From the NCBI GenBank assembly GCA_900755005.1, contig CAAEEX010000113.1:1-46618 (forward strand): DNA of 46,618 bases, written 5' to 3'. Below, one piece after another: positions 22,959 to 31,475 of the stretch (within the stretch, counting starts at the first letter, position 1; each line of letters opens with the position of its first letter). The position numbers and the translations under genes are program-made. Under the pieces are notes generated by a model that worked only from the letters and a program-made list of their open reading frames with translations, was not told the origin of the DNA and did not search any database. The DNA comes from an uncultured Collinsella sp. Its GTDB lineage: Bacteria > Actinomycetota > Coriobacteriia > Coriobacteriales > Coriobacteriaceae.

Positions 22959-23682
22959 AGGCGAGGGCTTGGCGCTGGAGCTCGATGAGCTCGGCGATGC
23001 CCTTGTCGCCCAAGTCGAGCAGGGCGTTGAGACGGTTGCGGTCGAAGGGTGCCTGCTCGCCGGTACCCTGGAGCTCAATCATCTCGCCGGTTTCGGTGGC
23101 GACGAGGTTCATGTCGACCTCGGCGTGACTGTCCTCGGAATAATCCAAGTCGAGCAGGGTGTTACCGTCGACGACGCCCATGGAAATGGCGGCGACCTGG
23201 CCCGTGAGCGGAATGCGCTCGAGCTTGCCGGCTTCGACCCACATGGCAAGCGCATCGTGCAGCGCCACCCAGGCGCCGGTAATGCTCGCTGTACGCGTGC
23301 CGCCATCGGCCTGAATCACATCGCAGTCAACGGTGACGGTGTACTCGCCGAGCGCCTTCATGTTGACGACGGTACGCAGGCTGCGGCCAATCAAACGCTC
23401 GATCTCCATGGAACGGCCCTTACGATTGGCGTGCTCGCGCTTGCAGCGCTTGCCGGTCGACGTCGGCAGCATGGCATACTCCGCAGTCACCCAACCGGCC
23501 TTGGCGCCCTTGCGCCAGCCCGGCACGCCTTCCTCAATGGTGGCGGCGCACAGCACGCGCGTGTCGCCAAACTCGGCCAGGCACGAACCGTGGGCGTGCT
23601 TCATGACGCCACGGGTGAGCTTAACGGAACGAAGCTCGTCAGCAGCGCGACCGTTGGCGCGGTTGACCTGCATATACTCCAT
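22957..23682 (-). CDS. rph: RNase PH (3'-to-5' phosphorolytic tRNA exonuclease)
   Basis: This protein of 241 residues trims tRNA 3' ends using phosphate. Family motifs are clear: HGSCLAEFGDTRVLCAATIE, the long basic stretch GWVTAEYAMLPTSTGKRCKRE, RSMEIERLIGRSLRTVV (RNA/phosphate contacts) and DCDVIQADGGTRTASITGAW (catalytic Asp region). Length is typical. The first ATG follows AAAGGA at 8 bases; a second ATG three codons later is possible. murI lies upstream with a 54-base gap. Confidence 0.95.
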   Translation of the reverse strand: MEYMQVNRANGRAADELRSVKLTRGVMKHAHGSCLAEFGDTRVLCAATIEEGVPGWRKGAKAGWVTAEYAMLPTSTGKRCKREHANRKGRSMEIERLIGRSLRTVVNMKALGEYTVTVDCDVIQADGGTRTASITGAWVALHDALAMWVEAGKLERIPLTGQVAAISMGVVDGNTLLDLDYSEDSHAEVDMNLVATETGEMIELQGTGEQAPFDRNRLNALLDLGDKGIAELIELQRQALA

Positions 23683-23736
23683 GAAATGATCCTTTCGGCA
23701 AAAGATGAGGCGATAGCTTTGGCGACTATTGCGCGC

Positions 23737-24621
23737 CTAGCCAAGTTCGTCGATATCGATATGTTCGATGCTCTTGAGCGGCTGACCAAAGATAAAGCTG
23801 CCCGCCACCGCAAACTCGGCAATGTTATCGGCCGTCGTGGCAAAACGATGCTGCGGCTCGGCGGCGTCGCCCGCCAGCTGCTCGCGGCGCGTGAGGATAT
23901 CGGTCAGCTCGCGCGTGGTCTCCTCGGCGGAACTCACGACGCGCACCCCAGGCCCCAGCGCATGGCGGATAGGTCCCACCAACAGCGGAAAATGTGTACA
24001 GCCGAGCACCACGGTATCGATACCGTGGTCGCGCAGCGGCTCAACCGTGGCACCCACCAGCGCACGCACGGCAGGCGTATCGAAGATGTCCTCGTTCTCA
24101 AGCCACTGTTCCTGCAGATGTGCACCCGAGGCGAGCTCGTGTTCGACAACCTCGACAAAGCTCGAGGCAGGACAGCCATATACATCGACGCCGGCATCTA
24201 GATCCTGAATGGCGCGCGTGTAGGCGCCCGAGCGAATGGTGAGGTTGGTGGCGAGCACGCCCACCCGGCGCGTGCGGGTGCTGTTGATTGCCGCACGGGC
24301 ACCCGGCGCGATCACGCCGATCACAGGAACGTCGAGCACCTGCTGGGCCAGACGCAAGGCCGCAGCAGTCGCCGTGTTGCAGGCGATGACCATAATCTTG
24401 ACGTCGTGCTTCGAAAGCCAACGACCCGCCTGCAACGCAAACGAGCGCACCTCATCCTCGGTGCGCGTGCCGTAGGGGCAGCGTTTGGTGTCGCCAAAGT
24501 AGTAGACGGACTCGTGCGGCAGCGCCGTCGCGATGGCGCGCGCAACCGTCAGACCGCCCAAACCAGAATCGAACACGCCAATCGGGCGCGTGTCGCCTGC
24601 CGAATTCTCGATATCGGACAT
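23737..24621 (-). CDS. murI: MurI, glutamate racemase
   Basis: This protein of 294 residues makes D-glutamate for peptidoglycan. It has both catalytic cysteines in their motifs, C81 in IACNTAT and C208 in LGCTHFPLL, plus the N-terminal IGVFDSGLGGLTVA signature. Length is slightly above average, with a short N-terminal extension of about 12 residues. The ATG follows GGTGAGG at close spacing. rph follows downstream, a frequent actinobacterial arrangement (murI-rph-rdgB), so a common transcript is likely. Confidence 0.94.
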   Translation of the reverse strand: MSDIENSAGDTRPIGVFDSGLGGLTVARAIATALPHESVYYFGDTKRCPYGTRTEDEVRSFALQAGRWLSKHDVKIMVIACNTATAAALRLAQQVLDVPVIGVIAPGARAAINSTRTRRVGVLATNLTIRSGAYTRAIQDLDAGVDVYGCPASSFVEVVEHELASGAHLQEQWLENEDIFDTPAVRALVGATVEPLRDHGIDTVVLGCTHFPLLVGPIRHALGPGVRVVSSAEETTRELTDILTRREQLAGDAAEPQHRFATTADNIAEFAVAGSFIFGQPLKSIEHIDIDELG

Positions 24622-24672
24622 TACCTCACCAGTCTCTCTCGAAAAGACATGTCCAAGTGCAGCGACGCCGCG

Positions 24673-25584
24673 CTACGAACGCGCCGCGACCAGCAGCTCT
24701 GCCGTCGCCGCCCAACCGTCGACAATTTTGCCGCGCGTAACGAAAGCGTTCTCGCAAGCAGCCAGGAACTCGGGTGCGCCGGCGCTCGTCAGGCCATTCT
24801 CGACCAGACAGAACGTGCCCACGTGATCGGCCATGTAGAAGTCGGACTCGGAGTCGCCGAGCGCGAGCGTCTCCTCGCGCTCAATCCCCAGGTGCTCGCA
24901 GAAGCGCGCGATGGCAACGCCCTTGTTGAGACCCGCGGGGTTGATGTTGAATGCGCGACCGTCCTCGACGCGATCGAGCTCGAGCGTCGTCGGCTTGGAC
25001 AGGTGAGTCAGATGACCGTTGCAAGCCCAGATCAGACCGCAGCCGGCCTCGTCCAGGATGGCCTGAACCTCATCGTCGGGCACATCGCCGCGCATGCCGA
25101 CGGTGACCTCACGGTATTTGTAGCCGGTCGACATGTCGTTGTGGTACTCGATCTTGTGCGGCCAGCGGGCAAGGATCTTCTCGCACACGCCGGTCTGCTC
25201 GATCACCTGGTGCGGAGTAAGGCCGCAGGCGGGGTCGTAAGGCATGTCACCGGTCAGATACTCCCAATCGTTGGCTTTGAGGTCGTACATGACCAGGCCG
25301 CCCATCTCACCAATGTAGGAGTTGAGGCCGAGCACGCGCGCGTCCTCGTGGATCATGGTGCGGTTGCGGCCCGAGGTGGGAACCACCTGAATACCAGCGC
25401 GGGCAAGTGCCACGACGGCCTCGACGAGTTTGGTCGAGGGGTTGCCGTCGTTGTCGCGCAGCACGCACGAGCCGGGTGCGAGCATCGTGGCATCCAGGTC
25501 GGTAAAGACGTACTTGACCTTGGCCAAGCGCTCGCGCATCTCGCCCGAAAGCTCGGCAACGGTCGGCAGGGTGTTGTGGGACAT
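24673..25584 (-). CDS. HAD superfamily (Cof-type, subclass IIB) phosphatase
   Basis: This protein of 303 residues has the HAD nucleophile motif DLDAT (D29 and D31), the Ser/Thr motif TSGRNR, and GDSESDFYMADHVG as the C-terminal metal motif. A cap domain sits between motifs II and III, as in Cof-type IIB enzymes that dephosphorylate sugar phosphates or flavin/PLP-type small molecules. The ATG at 25584 follows CGGAG; an upstream in-frame ATG lacks a ribosome site. It lies between murE and murI, but nothing ties it to wall synthesis. Substrate unknown. Confidence 0.88.
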   Translation of the reverse strand: MSHNTLPTVAELSGEMRERLAKVKYVFTDLDATMLAPGSCVLRDNDGNPSTKLVEAVVALARAGIQVVPTSGRNRTMIHEDARVLGLNSYIGEMGGLVMYDLKANDWEYLTGDMPYDPACGLTPHQVIEQTGVCEKILARWPHKIEYHNDMSTGYKYREVTVGMRGDVPDDEVQAILDEAGCGLIWACNGHLTHLSKPTTLELDRVEDGRAFNINPAGLNKGVAIARFCEHLGIEREETLALGDSESDFYMADHVGTFCLVENGLTSAGAPEFLAACENAFVTRGKIVDGWAATAELLVAARS

Positions 25585-25691
25585 GGTTACTCCGTTTACG
25601 TAGAAGGGTTTGGACTTGGACGGCATACTTTGCTTGAGGGAACACGCTTATGGCGACAGCGCACTCAGGGCGCCGCCGCCGTCATGGTTCA

Positions 25692-27254
25692 TTAGTCAAA
25701 CTGGGTAACATCGATCAGGCGATTGGCCAACGAAAGGTCGCTCTCGATGGGCACGAACTCGTCGCCCACGTGCATGAGCCCCTCGTCACCCTTTGCCAGC
25801 AGCAAGACAATGGTGGGAGCATCGGGGTTGACGTACTCCTCGCGCGCCGCCTTGAACGCCGCATGCACAGCGGCTTCGCGATCGAGGATGATCTTGTTCG
25901 GCGTATCGTCGGGAACATGTTCGGCAAGCTCGCGACAGACCTTCATCGGGTCCTCGTGAGCCGGGTCCTCGTTGGCAAAAATCATCAGGTCGGAATATGG
26001 TGCGGCCTCGCGCGGAAGCTGCTCGCGGCGCTCCTGCGCCTTGCCGCCGGCAGCGCCAAACACCGCGATGACCGGGCTGGCGGGAAACGCGCGCTTCACC
26101 GACGAGAAAAGCGAGCGGAACGAAAGCTGGTTGTGCGCGTAGTCGACGACGCAAATCACGCGGCCGTCCTTCGACTCCACGACCTCCATACGGCCCGGCA
26201 CACGCAGTTTGGAGAGGCCCTTCTTGATAGCCTCGATACCGATGCCGATCTCGCGCGCAGCGGCGATAGCGACCAGCGCGTTTTCCACGTTAAAGTCACC
26301 CGCGATGCCCAGCAGGACCTTCTCCCCCGCCTCGGACTCGTCGGCACACAGGCCATGCAAGTTGAACTCGATGCTAAAGCCGACCATGCGTACGTCGCTC
26401 GCCCACAGGCTTGCCTCGGGATGCTCGACGCCAACGGTCACCAAGCGCTCGGCCGTCGACGCTGCCTCCAGCACACGGTCGACCTCTTCGGTGCCCAGAT
26501 TCACCACGGCGGTCTTTGCCTGGTCAAAGATCCTGAGTTTGCTCTCAAAATAATCCTCAAACGTGGGGTGTTCGATCGGCGAGATGTGGTCGCGGCCGAT
26601 GTTGAGGAAGCACGCCACGTCAAACGGCAGATTCTCGACGCGTTGGTACTTGAGCGCCTGGCTCGAAACCTCCATGACCATGGACTGGCGACCGGACGTG
26701 CGGCAGTTGGCGATATGGCGCCAGACCTCGGGGGCCTCGGGCGTGGTATTGGTGCTCTCGTAGCACTCAATGCCGTCATCGGTGCTTACCGAGCCAATCA
26801 TGCCACAGGACTCGCCCGCCGCCTTGATGATGGACTGGAGCATAAAAGCGGCCGTGGTCTTTCCCTTGGTGCCGGTGATGCCCACGATCTTGACGTCGTG
26901 GTCGGGACGGTCGTAGACCTCCGGCGGCAACAGGGCCATGGCCGTGCGGACGCTATCAACAACCAGCATCGCAGCACCGCTCTCCTTCGCCAGCGGCTCC
27001 AGAGACTCGACCAGTGACTCCTCGCACACAAATGCGACGGCGCCCGCATCGAGCGCCATGCTCAAAAACGCGGGCTTAAAGGCAGCACCTTTGCAGAAGA
27101 ACACGTCACCTGCCGAGACCGCGCGCGAATCAAACGAGCAGCCGGTCACGGCACGCTCGTCAACCTGCTCCGACGCGCGTAGCTCGCCGCACACATCGAG
27201 CAACTGGGCGAGCGTATCGACCGTAGTCACAGTCGCGGAATCCGAATGGTGCAT
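25692..27254 (-). CDS. murE: MurE-type UDP-MurNAc-tripeptide ligase
   Basis: This Mur ligase of 520 residues adds the third amino acid to UDP-MurNAc-L-Ala-D-Glu. It has the N-terminal uridine-binding domain (SFDSRAVSAGDVFFC), the ATP loop TGTKGKTT at 127-134, the substrate motif STNTTPEAPEVWR, the Mur signature NIGRDHISPIEH, and the C-terminal domain starting GRMEV at 354. The amino-acid selectivity loop reads NEDPAHEDP (428-436) where DAP-adding enzymes have DNPRxEDP. Loss of the Arg suggests the substrate is not meso-DAP but another diamino acid such as Lys or Orn; this is inference. AAAGGTG precedes the ATG. It is transcribed from a consensus-like promoter at 27290-27318. Confidence 0.9.
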   Translation of the reverse strand: MHHSDSATVTTVDTLAQLLDVCGELRASEQVDERAVTGCSFDSRAVSAGDVFFCKGAAFKPAFLSMALDAGAVAFVCEESLVESLEPLAKESGAAMLVVDSVRTAMALLPPEVYDRPDHDVKIVGITGTKGKTTAAFMLQSIIKAAGESCGMIGSVSTDDGIECYESTNTTPEAPEVWRHIANCRTSGRQSMVMEVSSQALKYQRVENLPFDVACFLNIGRDHISPIEHPTFEDYFESKLRIFDQAKTAVVNLGTEEVDRVLEAASTAERLVTVGVEHPEASLWASDVRMVGFSIEFNLHGLCADESEAGEKVLLGIAGDFNVENALVAIAAAREIGIGIEAIKKGLSKLRVPGRMEVVESKDGRVICVVDYAHNQLSFRSLFSSVKRAFPASPVIAVFGAAGGKAQERREQLPREAAPYSDLMIFANEDPAHEDPMKVCRELAEHVPDDTPNKIILDREAAVHAAFKAAREEYVNPDAPTIVLLLAKGDEGLMHVGDEFVPIESDLSLANRLIDVTQFD

Positions 27255-27289
27255 CTTTCACCTTTCTCAGCCATTTGGCAGGGACGGTT

Positions 27290-27318
27290 TTTATAGTAAC
27301 TGAAACGCACTCGCGCAA
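27290..27318 (-). promoter_or_regulatory. Promoter of murE
   Basis: On the minus strand -35 TTGCGC (27313-27318) and -10 TATAAA (27290-27295) are exactly 17 bp apart, about 36 bases before the murE start. The -35 overlaps the T-run of the asnB terminator. Confidence 0.7.
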
Positions 27319-27342
27319 AAACGGCTCCCGGAGGAGCCGTTA
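27317..27342 (-). terminator. Terminator after asnB
   Basis: AACGGCTCC pairs with GGAGCCGTT around a 4-base loop, followed on the minus strand by TTTTTGCG. It lies 24 bases beyond the asnB stop. Confidence 0.9.
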
Positions 27343-27366
27343 CGCGCAGGCGTTCGTAAGCCGAGG

Positions 27367-29247
27367 CTAGGCAGCCTGAACAGCGGGCTGGTCCTCGTCG
27401 ATAAAGAAGCGCTTGTACCACACCAGGAACACGAGCGGCGTATAGATCTTGCGCTGGAAATCGCCCTTGCCCGCAAAGTGCAGGTCGAGCAGGTGCATGA
27501 GCTCGTCGGTATCGAAGAACTCGCTTGCCCACGGCGCGGTGAAGTACTCCTTGACATAGTCGTACCACTTTTGCTCGCGCAGCCAGTAGACAATCGGCAC
27601 CGGGAAGCCCACCTTGGGACGGGTGGCCCACTCATCGGGCAGCGACTTGTTGGCAGCGTGGCGGAGTACCTGTTTGTTGCCGTTCTCGTTGATGCGGTAG
27701 CGGTCGGGAATGTGCTCGGCGAACTCCATGACTTTGCGGTCCAGGAAGGGCACGCGCAGCTCCAGCGAGTGCGCCATGCACATCTTGTCGGCCTTGAGCA
27801 GAATGTCGCCCGGGAGCCACATGTTCATGTCCAGGTACTGCTTCTTGACCAGCTCGGGCTGACCCTTCACGCGCGCATAGATGGGGGCGGCAAGCTCGAA
27901 GGCGCCATCGCCGGTGTTGTACTCGGGCTTGAGCACGCCGTCGACCTCGCGCTCCGGCCATACCAGAGCCTGTCCCAGGAACGACTTCTCGGGGATCTCG
28001 GCACCCTTGACCAGGAAGTTATGTCCCTTGAAGTACGGCATATGCAACGCCAGGTTACCGAGCGCGCGACGGATGGGCAGCGGCACCATCTTTTTGTACT
28101 TGCGGACCGGAACCGTGTCCTCGTAGTAGGCGTAGCCGCCAAAGAGCTCGTCGGCGCCTTCGCCCGAAAGCACGACGGTGACGTCCTTGCGGGCCATCTC
28201 GGCCAAGAACCACAGCGGCACGGAAGACAGGTTGGACTGCGGCTCGTCCATGTGATACTGGATGTCCTCGAGCGCACCGAAGAACTCGTCGGCGGTAATC
28301 ATCTTGCGAACGTTCTCGACGCCGAGCTTATCGGAAAGCTCCTTGGCGTAGTTGGTCTCGTTGAAGTTCTTGTAGTCAAAGCCCACCGAGAAGGTCTTGT
28401 CGGGCATGAGGCAAGCGGCGATGTAGCTGGAGTCGACGCCACCGGAGAGGAACGACGCGACCTTGACGTCGGCGATGCGATGGGCCTCGACGCTCTCGTG
28501 CACGACCTCGTCCAGCTCATCGACATACTCTTCGAACGGCTTCTCGACGGCAGAGTAATCGCAATCCCAGTAGCGCTCGATGTTCATCTTGCCGGTCGGG
28601 ATATCGACGGTAAAGTAGTGCGCCGGCGGCAGCTTGTAGACACCCTCGAAGAAGGTCTCCTCAGTCGCCGAATACTGCAGCGTCATGTACGGACGCAGAG
28701 CCTTTTTGTTGACCGCCTTGTGGAAGTGCGGGTAGTCCAGGAAGCTCTTGATCTCGGAACCAAAGAGCACGCCCGGAGCGCCGTCACCCGCATCGGCCAT
28801 GGGATAGTAGTAAAGCGGCTTGATGCCAAAGATGTCGCGGGCACCGAAGAGCTTATTCTTCTTTTTGTCCCAGATGACGAAGGCGTACATACCGCGCAAA
28901 CGATCGAGTACGGCCTCGCCCCACTCCTCGTAGCCGTGCAGGAGGCTCTCGGTGTCGGCGCCGCAGTGGAACTTGTAGCCCTTGGCCTCGAGCTCGGAAC
29001 GGAGTTCTTGGAAGTTGTAGATCTCGCCGTTGAAGACAATGACGACGCTGCCGTCCTCATTGGCCATGGGTTGAGCGCCGGCCTCGGTCAGGTCGAGGAT
29101 CGACAGGCGGCGGAAGCCCAGGGCAACGCGGCCGTCGATAAACTGACCGCCCATGTCGGGACCGCGATGGACGATGCGGTCCATCATCTTGGTGAGCACC
29201 TCGGATTGGTTATCCGTCCCACCGACAAAACCGACAAAACCGCACAT
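27367..29247 (-). CDS. asnB: AsnB, glutamine-hydrolysing asparagine synthetase
   Basis: This protein of 626 residues makes asparagine from aspartate, glutamine and ATP. The N-terminal glutaminase domain starts with the catalytic Cys2 (MCGFVGFVGG) and has RGPD and FNGEIYNF. The synthetase domain has the pyrophosphate loop SFLSGGVDSS (about 267-276), LSGEGADELFGGY, and the C-terminal LELRVPFLDRKVMEF. Length and motif set match the long AsnB class. AGAGGGG precedes the ATG. It is a single-gene unit ended by a hairpin. The region 29248-29410 shows no T-box or other recognised leader. Confidence 0.94.
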   Translation of the reverse strand: MCGFVGFVGGTDNQSEVLTKMMDRIVHRGPDMGGQFIDGRVALGFRRLSILDLTEAGAQPMANEDGSVVIVFNGEIYNFQELRSELEAKGYKFHCGADTESLLHGYEEWGEAVLDRLRGMYAFVIWDKKKNKLFGARDIFGIKPLYYYPMADAGDGAPGVLFGSEIKSFLDYPHFHKAVNKKALRPYMTLQYSATEETFFEGVYKLPPAHYFTVDIPTGKMNIERYWDCDYSAVEKPFEEYVDELDEVVHESVEAHRIADVKVASFLSGGVDSSYIAACLMPDKTFSVGFDYKNFNETNYAKELSDKLGVENVRKMITADEFFGALEDIQYHMDEPQSNLSSVPLWFLAEMARKDVTVVLSGEGADELFGGYAYYEDTVPVRKYKKMVPLPIRRALGNLALHMPYFKGHNFLVKGAEIPEKSFLGQALVWPEREVDGVLKPEYNTGDGAFELAAPIYARVKGQPELVKKQYLDMNMWLPGDILLKADKMCMAHSLELRVPFLDRKVMEFAEHIPDRYRINENGNKQVLRHAANKSLPDEWATRPKVGFPVPIVYWLREQKWYDYVKEYFTAPWASEFFDTDELMHLLDLHFAGKGDFQRKIYTPLVFLVWYKRFFIDEDQPAVQAA

Positions 29248-29415
29248 ATACTATCCCCTCTGCTGTTGCTGGGCATCAAATCGAATCAGTAGCTTTTGAG
29301 TATACCCGAGGGCGTAAAGAGGGGCGGAATGTTCAGGCAATCTCAACTGAATCAGCTCCGCTGTGACACGCGCCGGTTACCTTTAATGGATATGAGGTGA
29401 ATGAGGCGATTGTTT

Positions 29416-29424
29416 TGCTATACT
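29416..29424 (+). promoter_or_regulatory. Extended -10 promoter of tRNA-Val
   Basis: TGCTATACT (29416-29424) is an extended -10 element that would start RNA about 5 bases before the mature tRNA. No convincing -35 lies 17 bp upstream. Confidence 0.55.
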
Positions 29425-29434
29425 CTCTCCGCAC

Positions 29435-29510
29435 GGGCGATTGGCGCAACGGTTAGCGCAGGTGCTTTACACGCACAAGGCTGGGGGTTCGAATCCCTCA
29501 TCGCCCACCA
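29435..29510 (+). tRNA. tRNA-Val (anticodon TAC)
   Basis: The gene is 76 nt with encoded CCA. Acceptor arms GGGCGAT and ATCGCCC pair fully, with discriminator A. The D-arm is GGCGCAACGGTTAGCGC. The anticodon stem GTGC/GCAC encloses TTTACAC, giving anticodon TAC (GUA and related Val codons). The T-arm is GGGGGTTCGAATCCCTC. The last 18 bases recur at 29678-29695 as part of an 88-bp direct repeat. Confidence 0.96.
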
Positions 29511-29579
29511 CTGATTTGATAGGCTCCCAGCTATGGGGGCCTTTCTTTTTTGGGCCCATCGCAGAGGGATTCGAACCCG
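29493..29579 (+). repeat. Direct repeat copy 1 (tRNA-Val 3' end plus terminator)
   Basis: This 87-bp unit starts 18 bases before the end of tRNA-Val, runs through CCA and the terminator, and ends at GATTCGAACCCG, an inverted copy of the T-arm core. It matches 29678-29765 at every base except one additional G in the second copy. Confidence 0.9.
29521..29551 (+). terminator. Terminator after tRNA-Val
   Basis: AGGCTCCC (29521-29528) pairs with GGGGGCCT (29535-29542, one T-G pair) and is followed by TTCTTTTTT. An identical copy with one extra G lies at 29706-29737 inside the second repeat. Confidence 0.85.
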
Positions 29580-29677
29580 AAAGGGTGCGGAGCTGAGGAA
29601 ACGCGAAGCGTTTTCCAGCGCAGCACGCGAGGGCCGTAGGCCCGAAGCGAGAGCGGGCGGCGCCAGCCGCACGCGAC

Positions 29678-29765
29678 ATCCCTCATCGCCCACCACTGAT
29701 TTGATAGGCTCCCAGCTATGGGGGGCCTTTCTTTTTTGGGCCCATCGCAGAGGGATTCGAACCCG
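29678..29765 (+). repeat. Direct repeat copy 2, lacking the tRNA body
   Basis: This 88-bp copy begins with the last 18 bases of tRNA-Val including CCA but has no D-arm or anticodon arm before it. The 98-bp spacer (29580-29677) is GC-rich with short hairpins (GGAAACGC/GCGTTTTCC, GGGCC/GGCCC). The layout resembles an attachment-site duplication or a collapsed tandem tRNA array. Confidence 0.85.
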
Positions 29766-30122
29766 CCAGCACATCTGTCACAAAGGTCGTGGCCAAAAAA
29801 TGGCAAAAATGAGTACTGTTACCAATTTTGTAGCAGCGATTTTTGGGTTTCGCTGGATAAATCTAGCTCTGAATCAGCGATTTGAAGCCTTTACTAGCTG
29901 TTTTCCCATTAACATAACTGAACATGTGTGGTCTAACTAATCCTAAGTAGTCGGTTTCATATGAGATTCAACTGGTGACAGTACTCATATTTGGCATTTT
30001 TTGTCCAAAGGCTCTCCTGGCCATTGCAGATTTATGGCAAAACGGGCTCCAGGCCGCTGAATCATGCCCATAGGGCACGTCCGCAGTCCGGAACCCGGTC
30101 CAAATTGAGTTATTACGCCGCG
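29766..30122. repeat. AT-rich gene-free segment with a 35-bp imperfect inverted repeat
   Basis: No gene is supported here. Left arm 29790-29824 and right arm 29973-30007 match at 31 of 35 positions when one is reverse-complemented; both contain ATGAGTACTGT. They enclose about 148 bp that is clearly richer in A and T than the neighbouring genes. This could be a MITE-like remnant or a degenerated insertion next to the tRNA. No transposase is present. Confidence 0.6.
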
Positions 30123-31406
30123 TTAGCCCAAGACACCCGCCAGGATCTCGATTAGGCTGTCCACGTCGGCCTCTTCGCATACGAGCGGCGGCAGGAAACG
30201 CAGCGTATGAGCACCTGTAGCGTTAATCACGGCACCGGCGGCCAGCGCGCGGGCAACAATATCATGCGCGTCGCCCGCGGCATCATCCAGATCACAGCCG
30301 AGCATCAAGCCGCGGCCACGCACCTCGGTCACGTGCGGCAGCTTGGCGAGCTTTGCCTCCATATAGGCGCCTACCTTGGCAGCATGGTCGGCATAATCGC
30401 CGCGCACGAGCGCGGAGAGCGTCGCGGCGCACGCCGCGATGGCCAAGCAGCTACCGCCAAAAGTCGAACCGTGATCGCCGGGCTTAAACACGTCGGCGAT
30501 CTCTTTCTTTGCCACCACGGCACCCATGGGCACGCCGTCGGCGATGCCCTTGGCGAGGCTCATGATATCGGGCTCCACGCCATAGGTCTGGAATGCGAAC
30601 GGCTTGCCCGAGCGGAAGATTCCGCACTGGACCTCATCGGCAATAAGCACGGCGCCAACCTCGTGCGCCAGGTCGCGCGCAGCCGCCATAAACTCCTCGG
30701 TCATGGGATGCACGCCGCTCTCTCCCTGGATCGGCTCGAGCATCACGGCGCAAATCTCGCTCCCCAACTGCTTAAAAATCGCACGCAGCTCGTCCACATC
30801 GTTGGGCGTGCAGGCCACAAAGCCACCCGGCAGCGGACGGAAGCTGTCCTGCAGCCAATCCTGCATGGTCGCCGCAATCGTCTCGAGCGTACGGCCGTGG
30901 AAACCGCCGCGCATGCACACAATGGTGTTGCCGCCGTTGCCAGCACGCTTGGCATACAAGCGCGCAAGCTTCATCGACCCTTCGTTGGCCTCGGCACCGG
31001 AGTTGGCAAAGAACGTCTCCCACACCTGCTCATCGGCCGCCGGGGCTCCAAGCGCGGCTGCCGTGGTCTCGTCACCGGCGGCAATGGCATCGGCAAGCAC
31101 GCACGCACCGTCCATGTCATCGTTAGCGAGCTTGGACAGCAGCGCCGCGACCTGTCCGCGCTGCTCAATGTAGAAGTAATTGGAGACGTGCATGAGCTTT
31201 TTGGTCTGTGCCTCGAGCGCCGAGAGCACAGCCGGGTCGCCATGACCTAGGCTGCACACGCCGATACCGGCAAGAAAGTCGAGGTACTCACGGCCATCGT
31301 CGCCGGTGAGCTTCATGCCGTGACCCTCGACAAACTCGACCGGAGAGCGGCCAAAGGTATGCATAACGTAATGGGATTCAAGCGATTGCTGAGCTGCAAG
31401 TGACAT
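30123..31406 (-). CDS. argD: ArgD, acetylornithine aminotransferase
   Basis: This class III PLP aminotransferase of 427 residues converts N-acetylglutamate semialdehyde to N-acetylornithine. It has FLAGIGVCSLGHGDP, the GAEANEGSMKLAR motif, FHGRT, the PLP-binding DEVQCGIFRSG and the Schiff-base Lys in IMSLAKGIADGVPMGA. About 25 extra residues (near 100-130, Ala-rich) interrupt the usual spacing before the GAEAN motif. AAAGG precedes the ATG. It is last in the order argC-argJ-argB-argD. Family members also use succinyl-ornithine or GABA, but the operon settles the role. Confidence 0.94.
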   Translation of the reverse strand: MSLAAQQSLESHYVMHTFGRSPVEFVEGHGMKLTGDDGREYLDFLAGIGVCSLGHGDPAVLSALEAQTKKLMHVSNYFYIEQRGQVAALLSKLANDDMDGACVLADAIAAGDETTAAALGAPAADEQVWETFFANSGAEANEGSMKLARLYAKRAGNGGNTIVCMRGGFHGRTLETIAATMQDWLQDSFRPLPGGFVACTPNDVDELRAIFKQLGSEICAVMLEPIQGESGVHPMTEEFMAAARDLAHEVGAVLIADEVQCGIFRSGKPFAFQTYGVEPDIMSLAKGIADGVPMGAVVAKKEIADVFKPGDHGSTFGGSCLAIAACAATLSALVRGDYADHAAKVGAYMEAKLAKLPHVTEVRGRGLMLGCDLDDAAGDAHDIVARALAAGAVINATGAHTLRFLPPLVCEEADVDSLIEILAGVLG

Positions 31407-31475
31407 GGGATGCCTTTCGTTGAGCGCCGGACGGCGCAGGCCTATGGGTGCAGGAATGGGGCGGCTGCGGGTCGG

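Noticed and set aside
29467..29940. Several open frames across the tRNA-Val region containing GDEGFEPP or similar
   Set aside because: They are translations of tRNA T-arm and terminator DNA, a well-known annotation artefact.
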